A stretch of 64,000 nt of DNA from an uncultured bacterium (GTDB lineage: Bacteria; Bacteroidota; Bacteroidia; Bacteroidales; Muribaculaceae). The stretch covers positions 22,783 to 86,782 of the forward strand of contig CAJMNI010000007.1 of NCBI GenBank assembly GCA_905214735.1, in the 5' to 3' direction. Below the pieces are notes generated by a model. The model was not told the origin of the DNA. It was given only the letters and a program-made list of their open reading frames with translations, and did no database searches. Position 1 is the first letter of the stretch, and every line of letters starts with the position of its first letter. This document shows, piece after piece, positions 51,105 to 58,861 of this stretch. Made by a program: the position numbers and the translations under genes.

Positions 51105-51806
51105 TCAAGGGTTATGCATTGCTTTGCGCTCCTGATTGGCTATGAGTTTGCGAAGGAAACGCATTTGGTCTGCAAAGTAAATACTTTTTTTCGGATTATT
51201 CAAACTTAATTCGGTAATAATTTCCAAAGCCTTGCGATAATTGCCGTTTTTGACCATGACTCTGACCAGAGACTCTGAAAGGTTGGCGTCGTGGGGGATA
51301 GGGGCGGGTTCCGGCTCGGGTTCCGACTCGGGGGCGGCCGGGGCGTGTTTGCGTGGCGTTTTCGGGGGCACGGCGGCGAGGAACGCCGAGATGGCGTCGG
51401 AGGTTGCGTCGGCGGGCGCTTCGGCGTCTCCTTCCTCCTCATCGTCGTCGATCATGGCGGCGTAGTCGATCGCCGGGGCTGCTATGATATCTTCCTTGGC
51501 TTCATCCACCCGGGGAGTGTCGGGGGCGAATCGCTCGAGAAAGGAGTCGATGGTGTCGGCGGTGGAGAGCTCCGGAGGCTGCATGTCGGGATAGAAGGAT
51601 GAGAATTCTTCGGGGTCGATGCCGAGTAGGGTGCGGAGGGCTGCCTCGTCGCCGACGCATGCGGCTATCCGCCTCAGGAGCACGGGGCGCTGGGCGGCCG
51701 ATGCGTTGGCCAGGGCGGCGACTGCCGGATAGACGAAATAGGGATATTTCGCGAAGGCTTCCTGCGCCTGGTCGAAGCTGTAGTCTTGGAGTTGGTCGGA
51801 TTGCAT
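51105..51806 (-). CDS. Hypothetical TPR-like protein between lptE and secG
   Basis: A 233-residue soluble protein. The N-terminal half (about 1-100) is helical (FDQAQEAFAKYPYFVYPAVAALANAS), the middle is acidic and Pro/Ala-rich, and the C-terminal 45 residues (SLVRVMVKNGNYRKALEIITELS) resemble a single TPR. It is found in the same place in other Bacteroidales. Its position between an LPS assembly lipoprotein and a translocon subunit suggests an envelope role, but no function is known. It lies 18 bases before secG. Confidence 0.7.
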   Translation of the reverse strand: MQSDQLQDYSFDQAQEAFAKYPYFVYPAVAALANASAAQRPVLLRRIAACVGDEAALRTLLGIDPEEFSSFYPDMQPPELSTADTIDSFLERFAPDTPRVDEAKEDIIAAPAIDYAAMIDDDEEEGDAEAPADATSDAISAFLAAVPPKTPRKHAPAAPESEPEPEPAPIPHDANLSESLVRVMVKNGNYRKALEIITELSLNNPKKSIYFADQMRFLRKLIANQERKAMHNP

Positions 51807-51840
51807 GGTGATGATGGGTTGCCTGCTCTTGGTCAGGATG

Positions 51841-52410
51841 TTACCAGTTGCCGAGCGTGGCGTTGAAGATAAGGTTTACGAGTTCCTGGCTGATTTCCTG
51901 GCAAAGCTGGTCTTGCACGTCGGTGAGCATCAGCGAGGCGTCAAACTGGCGGTAGGCCGAGAAGGTCTGGTCGATGTCGTTGGCCGGGTTCTTGGTGTCG
52001 GTATATTTCACATGGACGGTGATCGTGAGCCTTGTCTCGGTGGCGTAAGCGTCGGTGCCGACGGCCTGCGGGGAGAGGGAATAGCCTGTTATCTCGCCCG
52101 AGAGCTGGAGGTCGCCTTTGTTTCCGTCGAGCTCCTGGAGCCGGGTGTTGCGCGACACGTAGTTGAGCAGTTCGTTCTCAAACGTCTGCTGCAGCGGCGG
52201 ATAGACGAGGGCGGCCCTGATGGGGAAGTCGCCGATGTTGATGGTCTTGTAGAGATCGTAATTGATCGATGAACCGTTGAGCGTGTAGCGGGGCACGCAG
52301 CTTCCGGCGAGCATTGCTATTGCGGCGGCTGCGAGCATGGGGACGCACAAACGGCGGAATCTTTGGAGCGCTTTCAATGTCGGGTTTATTCTCAAAGTCG
52401 GGTTTATCAA
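51841..52410 (-). CDS. lptE: LptE-family LPS assembly lipoprotein
   Basis: A 189-residue lipoprotein of the Bacteroidetes LptE type. The signal peptide is long: a basic stretch, then MLAAAAIAMLAGSC with lipid-modified Cys38. The mature protein has YTLNGSSINYDLYKTINI and a pattern of strands with QLSGEITGYSLSPQAV. It partners LptD in LPS export to the outer membrane. N-terminal INPT(L) is duplicated by a 17-base direct repeat, so the true start may be slightly inside. It lies 35 bases before the next gene. Confidence 0.88.
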   Translation of the reverse strand: MINPTLRINPTLKALQRFRRLCVPMLAAAAIAMLAGSCVPRYTLNGSSINYDLYKTINIGDFPIRAALVYPPLQQTFENELLNYVSRNTRLQELDGNKGDLQLSGEITGYSLSPQAVGTDAYATETRLTITVHVKYTDTKNPANDIDQTFSAYRQFDASLMLTDVQDQLCQEISQELVNLIFNATLGNW

Positions 52411-52437
52411 TGTCTTATTCTATATTTTTAACGTTGA

Positions 52438-53649
52438 TCAGGACTGAATATTGAATTCCCTGATTTTGCGGTAGAGAGTCCTGGTGGAGACTCCGAGCTG
52501 GGCCGCGGTGCGGGCTTTGTCGCCGCCGTTTGCCGCAAGGGCTTCGATGATGGCTGCTTTCTCGGCCTCTTCGAGCGGCGAGGCTTCTTTGCGCTCGGGG
52601 TCGCCGAGGTCGATCACGTTGGCTTCGGGATATTTTATGAGCGATGTCACGGTGGAGAGGGGCGTTTCGGGGGTGATTCCCCTGACGCTTCCTTTCGTTG
52701 TGGAGGCGATCATCTCCTTCAGCTGGTCGATTTCCGTCTTTAGGCTGAGCACGAGGTTCCAGAGCATTTTGCGCTCGGCGTCGGCGTCGGCGTCATGGCG
52801 GATGGTGGCCGGCGTGGAGAGTCCGGTGTGGTCGATTGGGAGCATCTCGAGGAGCTGGGCGCGGCTGATTTCGCTGCCGGAGTCGAAGATGGCGAGCTGT
52901 TCCACCACGTTCTTGAGCTGGCGCACGTTGCCCGGCCAGCGGTAGAGCGTCATGGCGCGCACGGCGTCGGGAGAGAAGGTGATGGGCTCGGTCATGAAGC
53001 GGCGGGAGAAGTCGGAGGCAAACATGCGGGCGAGCAGATGGATGTCGTCGCCGCGGTCGTGGAGGTTGGGCACTTCGATGCGGATCGTGGAGAGACGGTA
53101 GTAGAGGTCTTCGCGGAAACGGCCGTTTTTCACCGCTTCGAGCAGGTTGACGTTGGTGGCGGCCACGATCCGGATGTCGGTTTTCTGCACCGTGCTGCTG
53201 CCGACTTTGAGAAATTCGCCGGTCTCGAGCACGCGGAGCAGGCGGGCCTGGGTGGTGAGGGGAAGTTCGGCGACTTCATCGAGGAATATGGTGCCTCCGT
53301 CGGCCTCTTCGAAATAACCTTTGCGGGCCGAGATGGCTCCGGTGAAGGCCCCTTTTTCGTGGCCGAAGAGTTCGCTGTCGATGGTGCCTTCGGGGATGGC
53401 GCCGCAGTTCACGGCTATATATTTCTTATGTTTTCGGGCACCGAACTGGTGGATTATCTTGGGGAAGAATTCTTTGCCCGATCCGCTTTCGCCGGTGACG
53501 AGCACGGAGAGGTCGAACGGGGCCACGCGGATGGCCCGGGCGATGGCCTGCAGCAGAAGCGGCGAGTTCCCGACGATGGAAAAGCGCTGCTTCGCCTGGA
53601 TCACCGCGGGGTCTTCGGCGAGCGGGAGTTTCGTATCTTTTTTTGCCAT
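52438..53649 (-). CDS. Sigma-54-dependent transcriptional activator without receiver domain
   Basis: A 403-residue AAA+ enhancer-binding protein. It opens with AAA+ domain Walker A GESGSGKE (53-60), the sigma-54 contact loop GAFTGA (100-105), Walker B FLDE (122-125), and RWPGNVRQLKN near 250. The C-terminus has a Fis-type helix-turn-helix (ARTAAQLGVSTRTLYRKIREF, about 380-400). There is no N-terminal receiver or GAF domain, so its activity is probably controlled by level or a partner. I chose the ATG at 53649 (MAKKDTKLPL); the upstream in-frame part is unconserved. It is in the acyltransferase-lptE-secG operon. Confidence 0.9.
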   Translation of the reverse strand: MAKKDTKLPLAEDPAVIQAKQRFSIVGNSPLLLQAIARAIRVAPFDLSVLVTGESGSGKEFFPKIIHQFGARKHKKYIAVNCGAIPEGTIDSELFGHEKGAFTGAISARKGYFEEADGGTIFLDEVAELPLTTQARLLRVLETGEFLKVGSSTVQKTDIRIVAATNVNLLEAVKNGRFREDLYYRLSTIRIEVPNLHDRGDDIHLLARMFASDFSRRFMTEPITFSPDAVRAMTLYRWPGNVRQLKNVVEQLAIFDSGSEISRAQLLEMLPIDHTGLSTPATIRHDADADAERKMLWNLVLSLKTEIDQLKEMIASTTKGSVRGITPETPLSTVTSLIKYPEANVIDLGDPERKEASPLEEAEKAAIIEALAANGGDKARTAAQLGVSTRTLYRKIREFNIQS

Positions 53650-53660
53650 TTGACTGGGTG

Positions 53661-54503
53661 TTATGGGCGCGATTTGAGCGCGTATGTCTTCTGCCGCAGG
53701 AAGTTCCCGAGGTCGTCGAGGTCTTTGTGGCGGGCGATTTCTTCGGGCTCGATCACGTCGCCGAATGAGATATGGATCTCTTTCCCGGTTTTGTTGAAGA
53801 GTTCGCGGGGAAGGCGGAGGGTGCGGATGCGCCAGTCGATCATGCCGAGGATGTTGAAGAAGGTGGAGTTGTGGTTGTGGAAGTAGACGGGGATCACGGG
53901 CACTTTCAGCTGCTGGATGAGCCTGATGATCGATGGCTGCCACTTGCGGTCGGAGATATGCAGGGTGCGGTCTACTTTAGAGACGGCGCCGGCGGGGAAG
54001 AAGCCGAGGGGATGCCCCTCGCGCACGTGGGCCATCGCCGTGCGGATGCCGTGCATGGTGACCTTCTTTTTCTCCGGGTCGTCGCTATGGCTCGGGTCGA
54101 CGGGAATGAAGCTCGGCCGCATCGCCGTGATATAGTTGAGGAAGAGGTTGACCATCACCTTGAAGTCGGGGCGGTGTCGGCCGATGATGTCGATCAGCAG
54201 GATGCCGTCGAGGGCTCCGAGGGGATGGTTGCTTACCACTATGAAGGGTTTCTCTTTGAACCGGTCGAGCACTTCTTCGCCGTCGATGCGTTTTTTGATC
54301 TTATAGCAGTCGTCGATCAGAAGGTTGGCGAAGGGGACTCCGGTGGTGTAGCAATACGTGCTGTGGACCTTATTGCACTTGTCGAGTATGAGCCAGTGCA
54401 TGATTTTTTCGACGAGCTTCGGATGGCCGTCGAAAATCGGGGCCATCTTCCGTATGTCGTCATAATTGAGGAGATCCGGACGCACGCCTTCGGGAAGTGA
54501 CAT
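53661..54503 (-). CDS. PlsC-like lysophospholipid/glycine-lipid acyltransferase
   Basis: A 280-residue membrane-associated acyltransferase. The catalytic motif is NHPLGALDG (92-100), a HX5D variant with His93 and Asp99, and a second motif FFPAGAVSK follows near 172. The family includes hemolysin-like and GlsA-type acyltransferases that O-acylate amino-acid lipids such as glycine lipids in Bacteroidetes; the GlsB partner is not seen here. It leads a minus-strand operon with the sigma-54 activator 11 bases downstream. A promoter-like CAAATATA at 54638-54645 lies upstream. Confidence 0.85.
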   Translation of the reverse strand: MSLPEGVRPDLLNYDDIRKMAPIFDGHPKLVEKIMHWLILDKCNKVHSTYCYTTGVPFANLLIDDCYKIKKRIDGEEVLDRFKEKPFIVVSNHPLGALDGILLIDIIGRHRPDFKVMVNLFLNYITAMRPSFIPVDPSHSDDPEKKKVTMHGIRTAMAHVREGHPLGFFPAGAVSKVDRTLHISDRKWQPSIIRLIQQLKVPVIPVYFHNHNSTFFNILGMIDWRIRTLRLPRELFNKTGKEIHISFGDVIEPEEIARHKDLDDLGNFLRQKTYALKSRP

Positions 54504-54810
54504 AATCGTTATAAAGGTTAAGTTTGGGCGTAATTAAGTTTGGGTCCCGCTGCGGAAATGCTTAAAAGCAGGACTCCCGGCGGGTATCATAGAAACAACA
54601 GAAAGACGGGCGCGAAAGATCGGCGCCAATCAAACTGCAAATATAGCAAAAAAATCCCACACAGCGAAATCTCCGCCCCCCGCGTCCCCCCCCGCCGCGT
54701 CCCCGCAGTAACCCGCCGGGGTCGGCCGCGCTCTGGAGGCTCTGTCGACTCGACCACCTCTCTGGTCGGTAGATGTAGGATTCGACTGCATGGACGGACC
54801 TCATACTGAA
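54504..54810. other. Non-coding spacer with poly-C tracts and breakpoint of dxs fragment
   Basis: No credible gene. The left part carries the acyltransferase promoter. C6 and C8 tracts (54676-54681 and 54686-54693) lie in a GC-rich stretch, and the right part has vestiges of Dxs coding (a short ESHD match) in another frame. Confidence 0.7.
54638..54645 (-). promoter_or_regulatory. -7 element (TATATTTG) for the acyltransferase-secG operon
   Basis: CAAATATA on the plus strand reads TATATTTG on the minus strand, 135 bases before the ATG at 54503. No clear -33 box. Confidence 0.45.
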
Positions 54811-55480
54811 AGCCACGACCCGAGTGGGAACTCTTCTTCGCCGGCCATACCTCTCCCTCCATCTCGCTTTGCGCCGGACTGATGAAGGCGCGCGACATGC
54901 GGGGCGAGAAGCATAATGTGGTGGCTTTCATCGGCGACGGCAGCCTGAGTGGCGGCGTGGCGTTCGAAGGCCTCGACGCCGCCGGCGCCCTCGGCACAAA
55001 CCTCATCGTCGTGGTCAACGACAACCAGATGGCCATAGCCGAAGACCACGGCTCGCTCTACCGCAATCTCCGTGAACTGCGCGAAACCAACGGCACCGCT
55101 TCCGACAACTACTTCAAGTCGCTCGGCTTCGACTATCGCTATGTGGCCGAAGGAAACGATCCCCGAGCTCTCGAAGAGGCGTTTCGCGAGGTGAAAGACT
55201 GGCCGCGCCCGATCGTGGTGCATATCAACACCCAGAAAGGGGAGGGTTATGCCCCGGCTGAAAAAGAACGCGAGAAATTCCACTGGATGGTGCCGTTCAA
55301 CATCGAGAACGCCGCCCCGAAGCAAAACAATGAAGCCGACGGCTATTCCGACGAGACTTTCCGCATCCTGTCGGAAATGATGCTGAAAGACCCGACGCTG
55401 ACGGCGGTCAACGCCGCCACGCCGGCAGTGCTCGGTTTGCGTTCGGCCAGGATTCTTGTCCCGGATTCGTGGCCCGGAGG
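54811..55480 (+). pseudogene. dxs: Internal fragment of 1-deoxy-D-xylulose-5-phosphate synthase (dxs), both ends lost
   Basis: The frame from about 54811 reads like the middle of the short Bacteroidetes Dxs: AGHTSPSISLCAGL, IGDGSLSGGVAFEGLDAAG (TPP-binding GDGSLSGG), VNDNQMAIAEDHGSLYRNL, and HINTQKGEGYAPAEKE. It stops resembling Dxs after TPAVLGL near 55440. The N-terminal third is missing; the preceding in-frame codon (54807) is TGA and a near-match to ESEHD lies in another frame. The C-terminal transketolase part is missing because the phage portal gene begins there in the opposite direction. Not functional. An intact copy must be elsewhere if the strain uses the MEP pathway. Confidence 0.85.
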
Positions 55481-57040
55481 TCAGACGGTCGGGAAACGTA
55501 TGTCGAACGGTGTGCTGAAGAAGTTGCGGTCGGCCTGGAGAGTGGCTGCAAGTCCGGGATGCGCACCGGTGATCGCCTCGATGCGGCGAGGCGTGTAAAA
55601 CTGGCGGATGTTGGAAACATCGGCCTCCGCCCCCTGCATTATGAAATCCTCGAAACAGCGCATCAGGTCGGCCAGAGAGGTCAGCGAGTTTTGCGTCTGC
55701 TGGTTATAGAGCGTGCCGCTCATCGAAGTGTTGTCGAGCTTCCCCTGCAGGGCGCCGTTGACTCCCGATATATCCTCCATCATCTTCATCTGGATTTCGA
55801 GGAGCTCGGTGATGCCGATGTTGGTGGCGTTGGAACTGACCTGCTGAGGCTGAGGCACTCCCGCTCTCGGTCTGTAGACTATCACCCCGTTGAACCGGCT
55901 CCATTCCTCGGCGATGTCGTTGATGTCGCATCCCTCCGGAAGCGCCCCCTCCGGGAAGAGAAGCACACCCTTGGCCGATGAACGGAGAATCCAGTCGTAC
56001 ATTGTAATCAGGCGGTTGGTAAACTTCTGCTGGTCGATTATGTCGCCCACGAAACTGTGGATTTCCGAGTCGATGAAAGGGTAGGCCTTCACCACGTATG
56101 GATGTCGGCCGTGGGCGTAGGGCGACGTTCCGGAGGCGAGCACATGTCCAGTGGGGGCGATGAAATGATAGCGCCAGCGGTCGGCCTGCGTCCAGCGAGC
56201 CTCTATAAGGAGGGCGTTCTCTCCGATTTCGGCCAACCGGGAGGCGTTGACCGCCTCGACTTTCCGCTCGTAATCCTCTTCGGCCACCTCAAACCTCACG
56301 CCCCGCAACCGATCGTGGCAAATCCAGAGAGGCTGCGGCTCGCGGGTCCAGACCTCCGTGAGCTCAAACCTCAGGTCGGCCGGCGGATTGCGGAAATCCA
56401 CGCCGAAAATCCGGCCGAGGCTCCGGCAGTCGGCCGGCGAAGTGGCAAACGAGGCGCAGATGCGGCCGAACGTCATGTTGTGGATCTCTCCGATCACGGA
56501 GATATCCCACCCTCGGATGTCGCGGGCCTCAGGATCCCAGAAAAACTTGTCGCCCGGCACAGCGTCGGTCCAGCAGTCGGCTATCCCGTCGCGCCGCCCG
56601 AACCATTTCTTGTGCACTGCAAGGCCGGAGATCAGAAATTCCTCCATAGTGCGGGAATAGACCTCCTCCATCCGGTTGATCTCCATGTTATATTGCAGCA
56701 GCTTGGCGATTGTGGCCGCTTCTGCCGCCTCCGACGGGTCGCGGGCCACGGGCGCGGGAGCCTTCCAGCGGTTGCGGAACACTCCAAGGACATTCCTCAC
56801 CAGCCTGCGGATCAGATTGTTGGTCAGCGGCATATTCCCCTGGCTGAGCATCATCTCCTCCTCTTTCACGCTGTTGCCGAAGGCGTCCTGGAGGCGGTCG
56901 CTCCATTGGTCGCCATAGGTGAAGCGCTTGCAGCGTTCGCGTCGGCTGCGGAACTCCGCGCCGCGGCGCCAGCATTCCCGGGCCCGCTCCAGAATGGCAA
57001 GCCCTTCCGCTGTAACGATATAAGTATCTGTGTCTGACAT
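55481..57040 (-). CDS. Phage portal protein, C-terminus truncated
   Basis: A 519-residue portal of the P22-like kind in Bacteroidetes phages. It has an N-terminal EGLAILERARECWRRGAEF and RFTYGDQWSD region, a crown/stem middle with LTNNLIRRLVRNVLGVFRN, and the portal-type GTLYNQQTQNSLTSLADL near residue 455. It ends abruptly in FFSTPFDIRFPTV with a stop created at the junction to the dxs fragment; usual relatives continue further. The start at 57040 (MSDTDTYIV) is more likely than the ATG at 57061. No terminase or scaffold is next to it, so it is a remnant of an inserted or rearranged prophage. Confidence 0.82.
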   Translation of the reverse strand: MSDTDTYIVTAEGLAILERARECWRRGAEFRSRRERCKRFTYGDQWSDRLQDAFGNSVKEEEMMLSQGNMPLTNNLIRRLVRNVLGVFRNRWKAPAPVARDPSEAAEAATIAKLLQYNMEINRMEEVYSRTMEEFLISGLAVHKKWFGRRDGIADCWTDAVPGDKFFWDPEARDIRGWDISVIGEIHNMTFGRICASFATSPADCRSLGRIFGVDFRNPPADLRFELTEVWTREPQPLWICHDRLRGVRFEVAEEDYERKVEAVNASRLAEIGENALLIEARWTQADRWRYHFIAPTGHVLASGTSPYAHGRHPYVVKAYPFIDSEIHSFVGDIIDQQKFTNRLITMYDWILRSSAKGVLLFPEGALPEGCDINDIAEEWSRFNGVIVYRPRAGVPQPQQVSSNATNIGITELLEIQMKMMEDISGVNGALQGKLDNTSMSGTLYNQQTQNSLTSLADLMRCFEDFIMQGAEADVSNIRQFYTPRRIEAITGAHPGLAATLQADRNFFSTPFDIRFPTV

Positions 57041-57119
57041 GACGGTGTTTTTTTGCCGCAAAATAAGCAGACGCCGTCCGCCCCCTCTCCTTATCCCTTT
57101 ATTGTCTGATAGGCGCGGG

Positions 57120-58244
57120 TCAGATAATTTTATATCTGGTCAGTGACGCGCAGCCGGAACTGACCTCGTCAATCAGCTGTCGGCAGCGGCGTTCCGACAA
57201 TTTTATCTTTGTCCCGACGGCAATAAAGTCGGAAAGAGCGGGTCTGCCAGTGCCGTTGACTGAAGTGGCATGTTCGCCGTTGTAGCCTTCGGTGCAGAGG
57301 GTCAGGTCGTAGGCCGGTGCGAGGCGCCATCCCCATTCTCCCGTGTCGGCGTCGCTGACCACATAGAAGCTGAAGTTCTTGCAATGGTCGTCTTTGTTGT
57401 CGGTGAGGTAGTTGAACAGCATGCGCCGGTAAATCTGCTCCACGTCTTCCGTGTTTTGGGTAATGTAGCCTGTCAGGGTCAGAAGGTTCGAATAGTCGAG
57501 GAAGGGCTGATGCAGCGAGAGTCCCAGTAATCCTCCGGCCGTGGCGGTGTGCAGCCGGTTTCCGTCAGCGTCGATATCAAATCTGCGAGATGCGAAATAT
57601 TTGCCGTTGACGAGGCGGAAATCGGGCACGGTTATTCCGCATTTTCGCGCAGCTTCGTTATATTGATGTTCCTGCATTCCGATATCGGAAGGATCGTATG
57701 TGTGTCGGAATTTGACAATCCAGTGTCCTTCCGCATCAGAGAAGACTGCCTTCGGACGCGCGCCTCCGCTGTTGCCGCTATTGTAGAGCAGCAGCCCGGC
57801 ATCGTTGTCCTGTTGCTCCCTGAGCACTTCAAGGGCAATCGCCTGCAGTTTGTCAAAATCTTCGATCTGCTCTTCGCGTTCCAAAATTATCGCCGGTGAA
57901 AATGTCAGTGCGCCCATGCCGTTGTCGCCAACAATCGCAAGACGGTCTAACGAGGTCAGTCCGGAGTCATCGATCCCTTTACGCAGCAACGCTTTGTGGA
58001 GCAGATAACGGCCATAACCGTCGGGCAGGCTATCCTCGAATATCCCGAAATTGCCATGGAACGGTTGCGGCTTTGCGATGAATATGCCCGGCTTCAGCGG
58101 CAACTCGATCGGAGAAATGCTGAAACCCTCGACAATCCATGATTTGTCATATTCAAAAACGTTCAGTCGGTTGTCGGTCGTTAAAGAGAGCTTGCCGACC
58201 GGTCGGCCACGAAACAGAACTTGTAGCTTTTCAGTCTTTTCCAT
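57120..58244 (-). CDS. hipA: HipA-like serine/threonine kinase toxin
   Basis: A 374-residue HipA family kinase toxin. The N-terminal couple domain (VLFRGRPVGKLSLTTDN, residues 9-25) precedes the kinase. Gly-rich loop GNSGGARPKAVF (157-168) with Ser159 near the E. coli autophosphorylation serine, catalytic DDHCKNFSF (Asp285/286, Asn290), and AYDLTLC (Asp313) for metal. E. coli HipA phosphorylates GltX and causes persistence; the target here is unknown. The stop is 79 bases from the portal gene start, and the partner hipB is 19 bases upstream. Confidence 0.92.
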   Translation of the reverse strand: MEKTEKLQVLFRGRPVGKLSLTTDNRLNVFEYDKSWIVEGFSISPIELPLKPGIFIAKPQPFHGNFGIFEDSLPDGYGRYLLHKALLRKGIDDSGLTSLDRLAIVGDNGMGALTFSPAIILEREEQIEDFDKLQAIALEVLREQQDNDAGLLLYNSGNSGGARPKAVFSDAEGHWIVKFRHTYDPSDIGMQEHQYNEAARKCGITVPDFRLVNGKYFASRRFDIDADGNRLHTATAGGLLGLSLHQPFLDYSNLLTLTGYITQNTEDVEQIYRRMLFNYLTDNKDDHCKNFSFYVVSDADTGEWGWRLAPAYDLTLCTEGYNGEHATSVNGTGRPALSDFIAVGTKIKLSERRCRQLIDEVSSGCASLTRYKII

Positions 58245-58263
58245 ATCATTTCCTCGTTGCGAT

Positions 58264-58623
58264 TCATACTTTTTTCTTGGTGGGATAGGCGCGACGGTCG
58301 TTGCGCTTTCGCCTGATCCGGTCGAGTTCTTCCATTGTGCCGAACTTGGGTTCGCCGAAGAGATTCCTTACTTCCGAAGTGTAACCCAAAGCCATCGCCA
58401 GTTTGATCAGCGACTCAAAGGAAATCAACCCCTTCTGCTCGAACCGGGCCACCGACGAGAGCGGCACTCCCGACAGCTCCGCAATCCGCTGCCGGGTGAT
58501 GTTTTTCTCCACGCGCCGCTTCCGGAACGCTTCCGAAACCTGCTGCGCTATATCCTCCGCATTGTCAAGTGTGAAGTTGTCTAAAACTGACAATAAATTG
58601 TTAGTATCCGCGTCAAACATCAT
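58264..58623 (-). CDS. hipB: HipB-like antitoxin with helix-turn-helix
   Basis: A 119-residue DNA-binding protein. A Cro/C1-type HTH (about 33-92) holds KNITRQRIAELSGVPLSSVARFEQKG (key part AELSGVPLSSVARFE). The C-terminus is basic (RKRNDRRAYPTKKKV). It lies 19 bases before hipA, as in hipBA operons, and is expected to repress its own promoter. ATGATG gives starts at 58623 and 58620. Neutralises HipA by binding, inferred from the pairing. Confidence 0.9.
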   Translation of the reverse strand: MMFDADTNNLLSVLDNFTLDNAEDIAQQVSEAFRKRRVEKNITRQRIAELSGVPLSSVARFEQKGLISFESLIKLAMALGYTSEVRNLFGEPKFGTMEELDRIRRKRNDRRAYPTKKKV

Positions 58624-58644
58624 AATACTATCAATATTTTAGCA

Positions 58645-58676
58645 CAAATATAATCAATTATTTCGACCTGCGCAAA
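58645..58676 (-). promoter_or_regulatory. Promoter of hipBA
   Basis: On the minus strand TTTG (58676-58673), 20 bases, TATATTTG (58652-58645) is an exact match to the Bacteroidetes promoter, 22 bases before the hipB ATG. HipB is likely to bind here for autorepression, but no operator was identified by eye. Confidence 0.8.
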
Positions 58677-58861
58677 TTCAGCACTGAGCGGTGAGTGTAT
58701 TAATCATTTTTAACAGAGAATAATAAAAATATGTCATAATCTCGGGGTTTGATATCATTTTGGTGTTTTGACTTCATATTTTTAGAAAATTTAGTTAACT
58801 TTACAAGTTGAATACCGCAATTCCGTTGCCCGGGGCAACGTTGAAATGAAAAACTCAGATA

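Noticed and set aside
55490..55598. Continuation of the dxs frame into the portal region
   Set aside because: After TPAVLGL the residues no longer resemble Dxs and lie opposite the portal coding strand, so this part is a fusion artefact.
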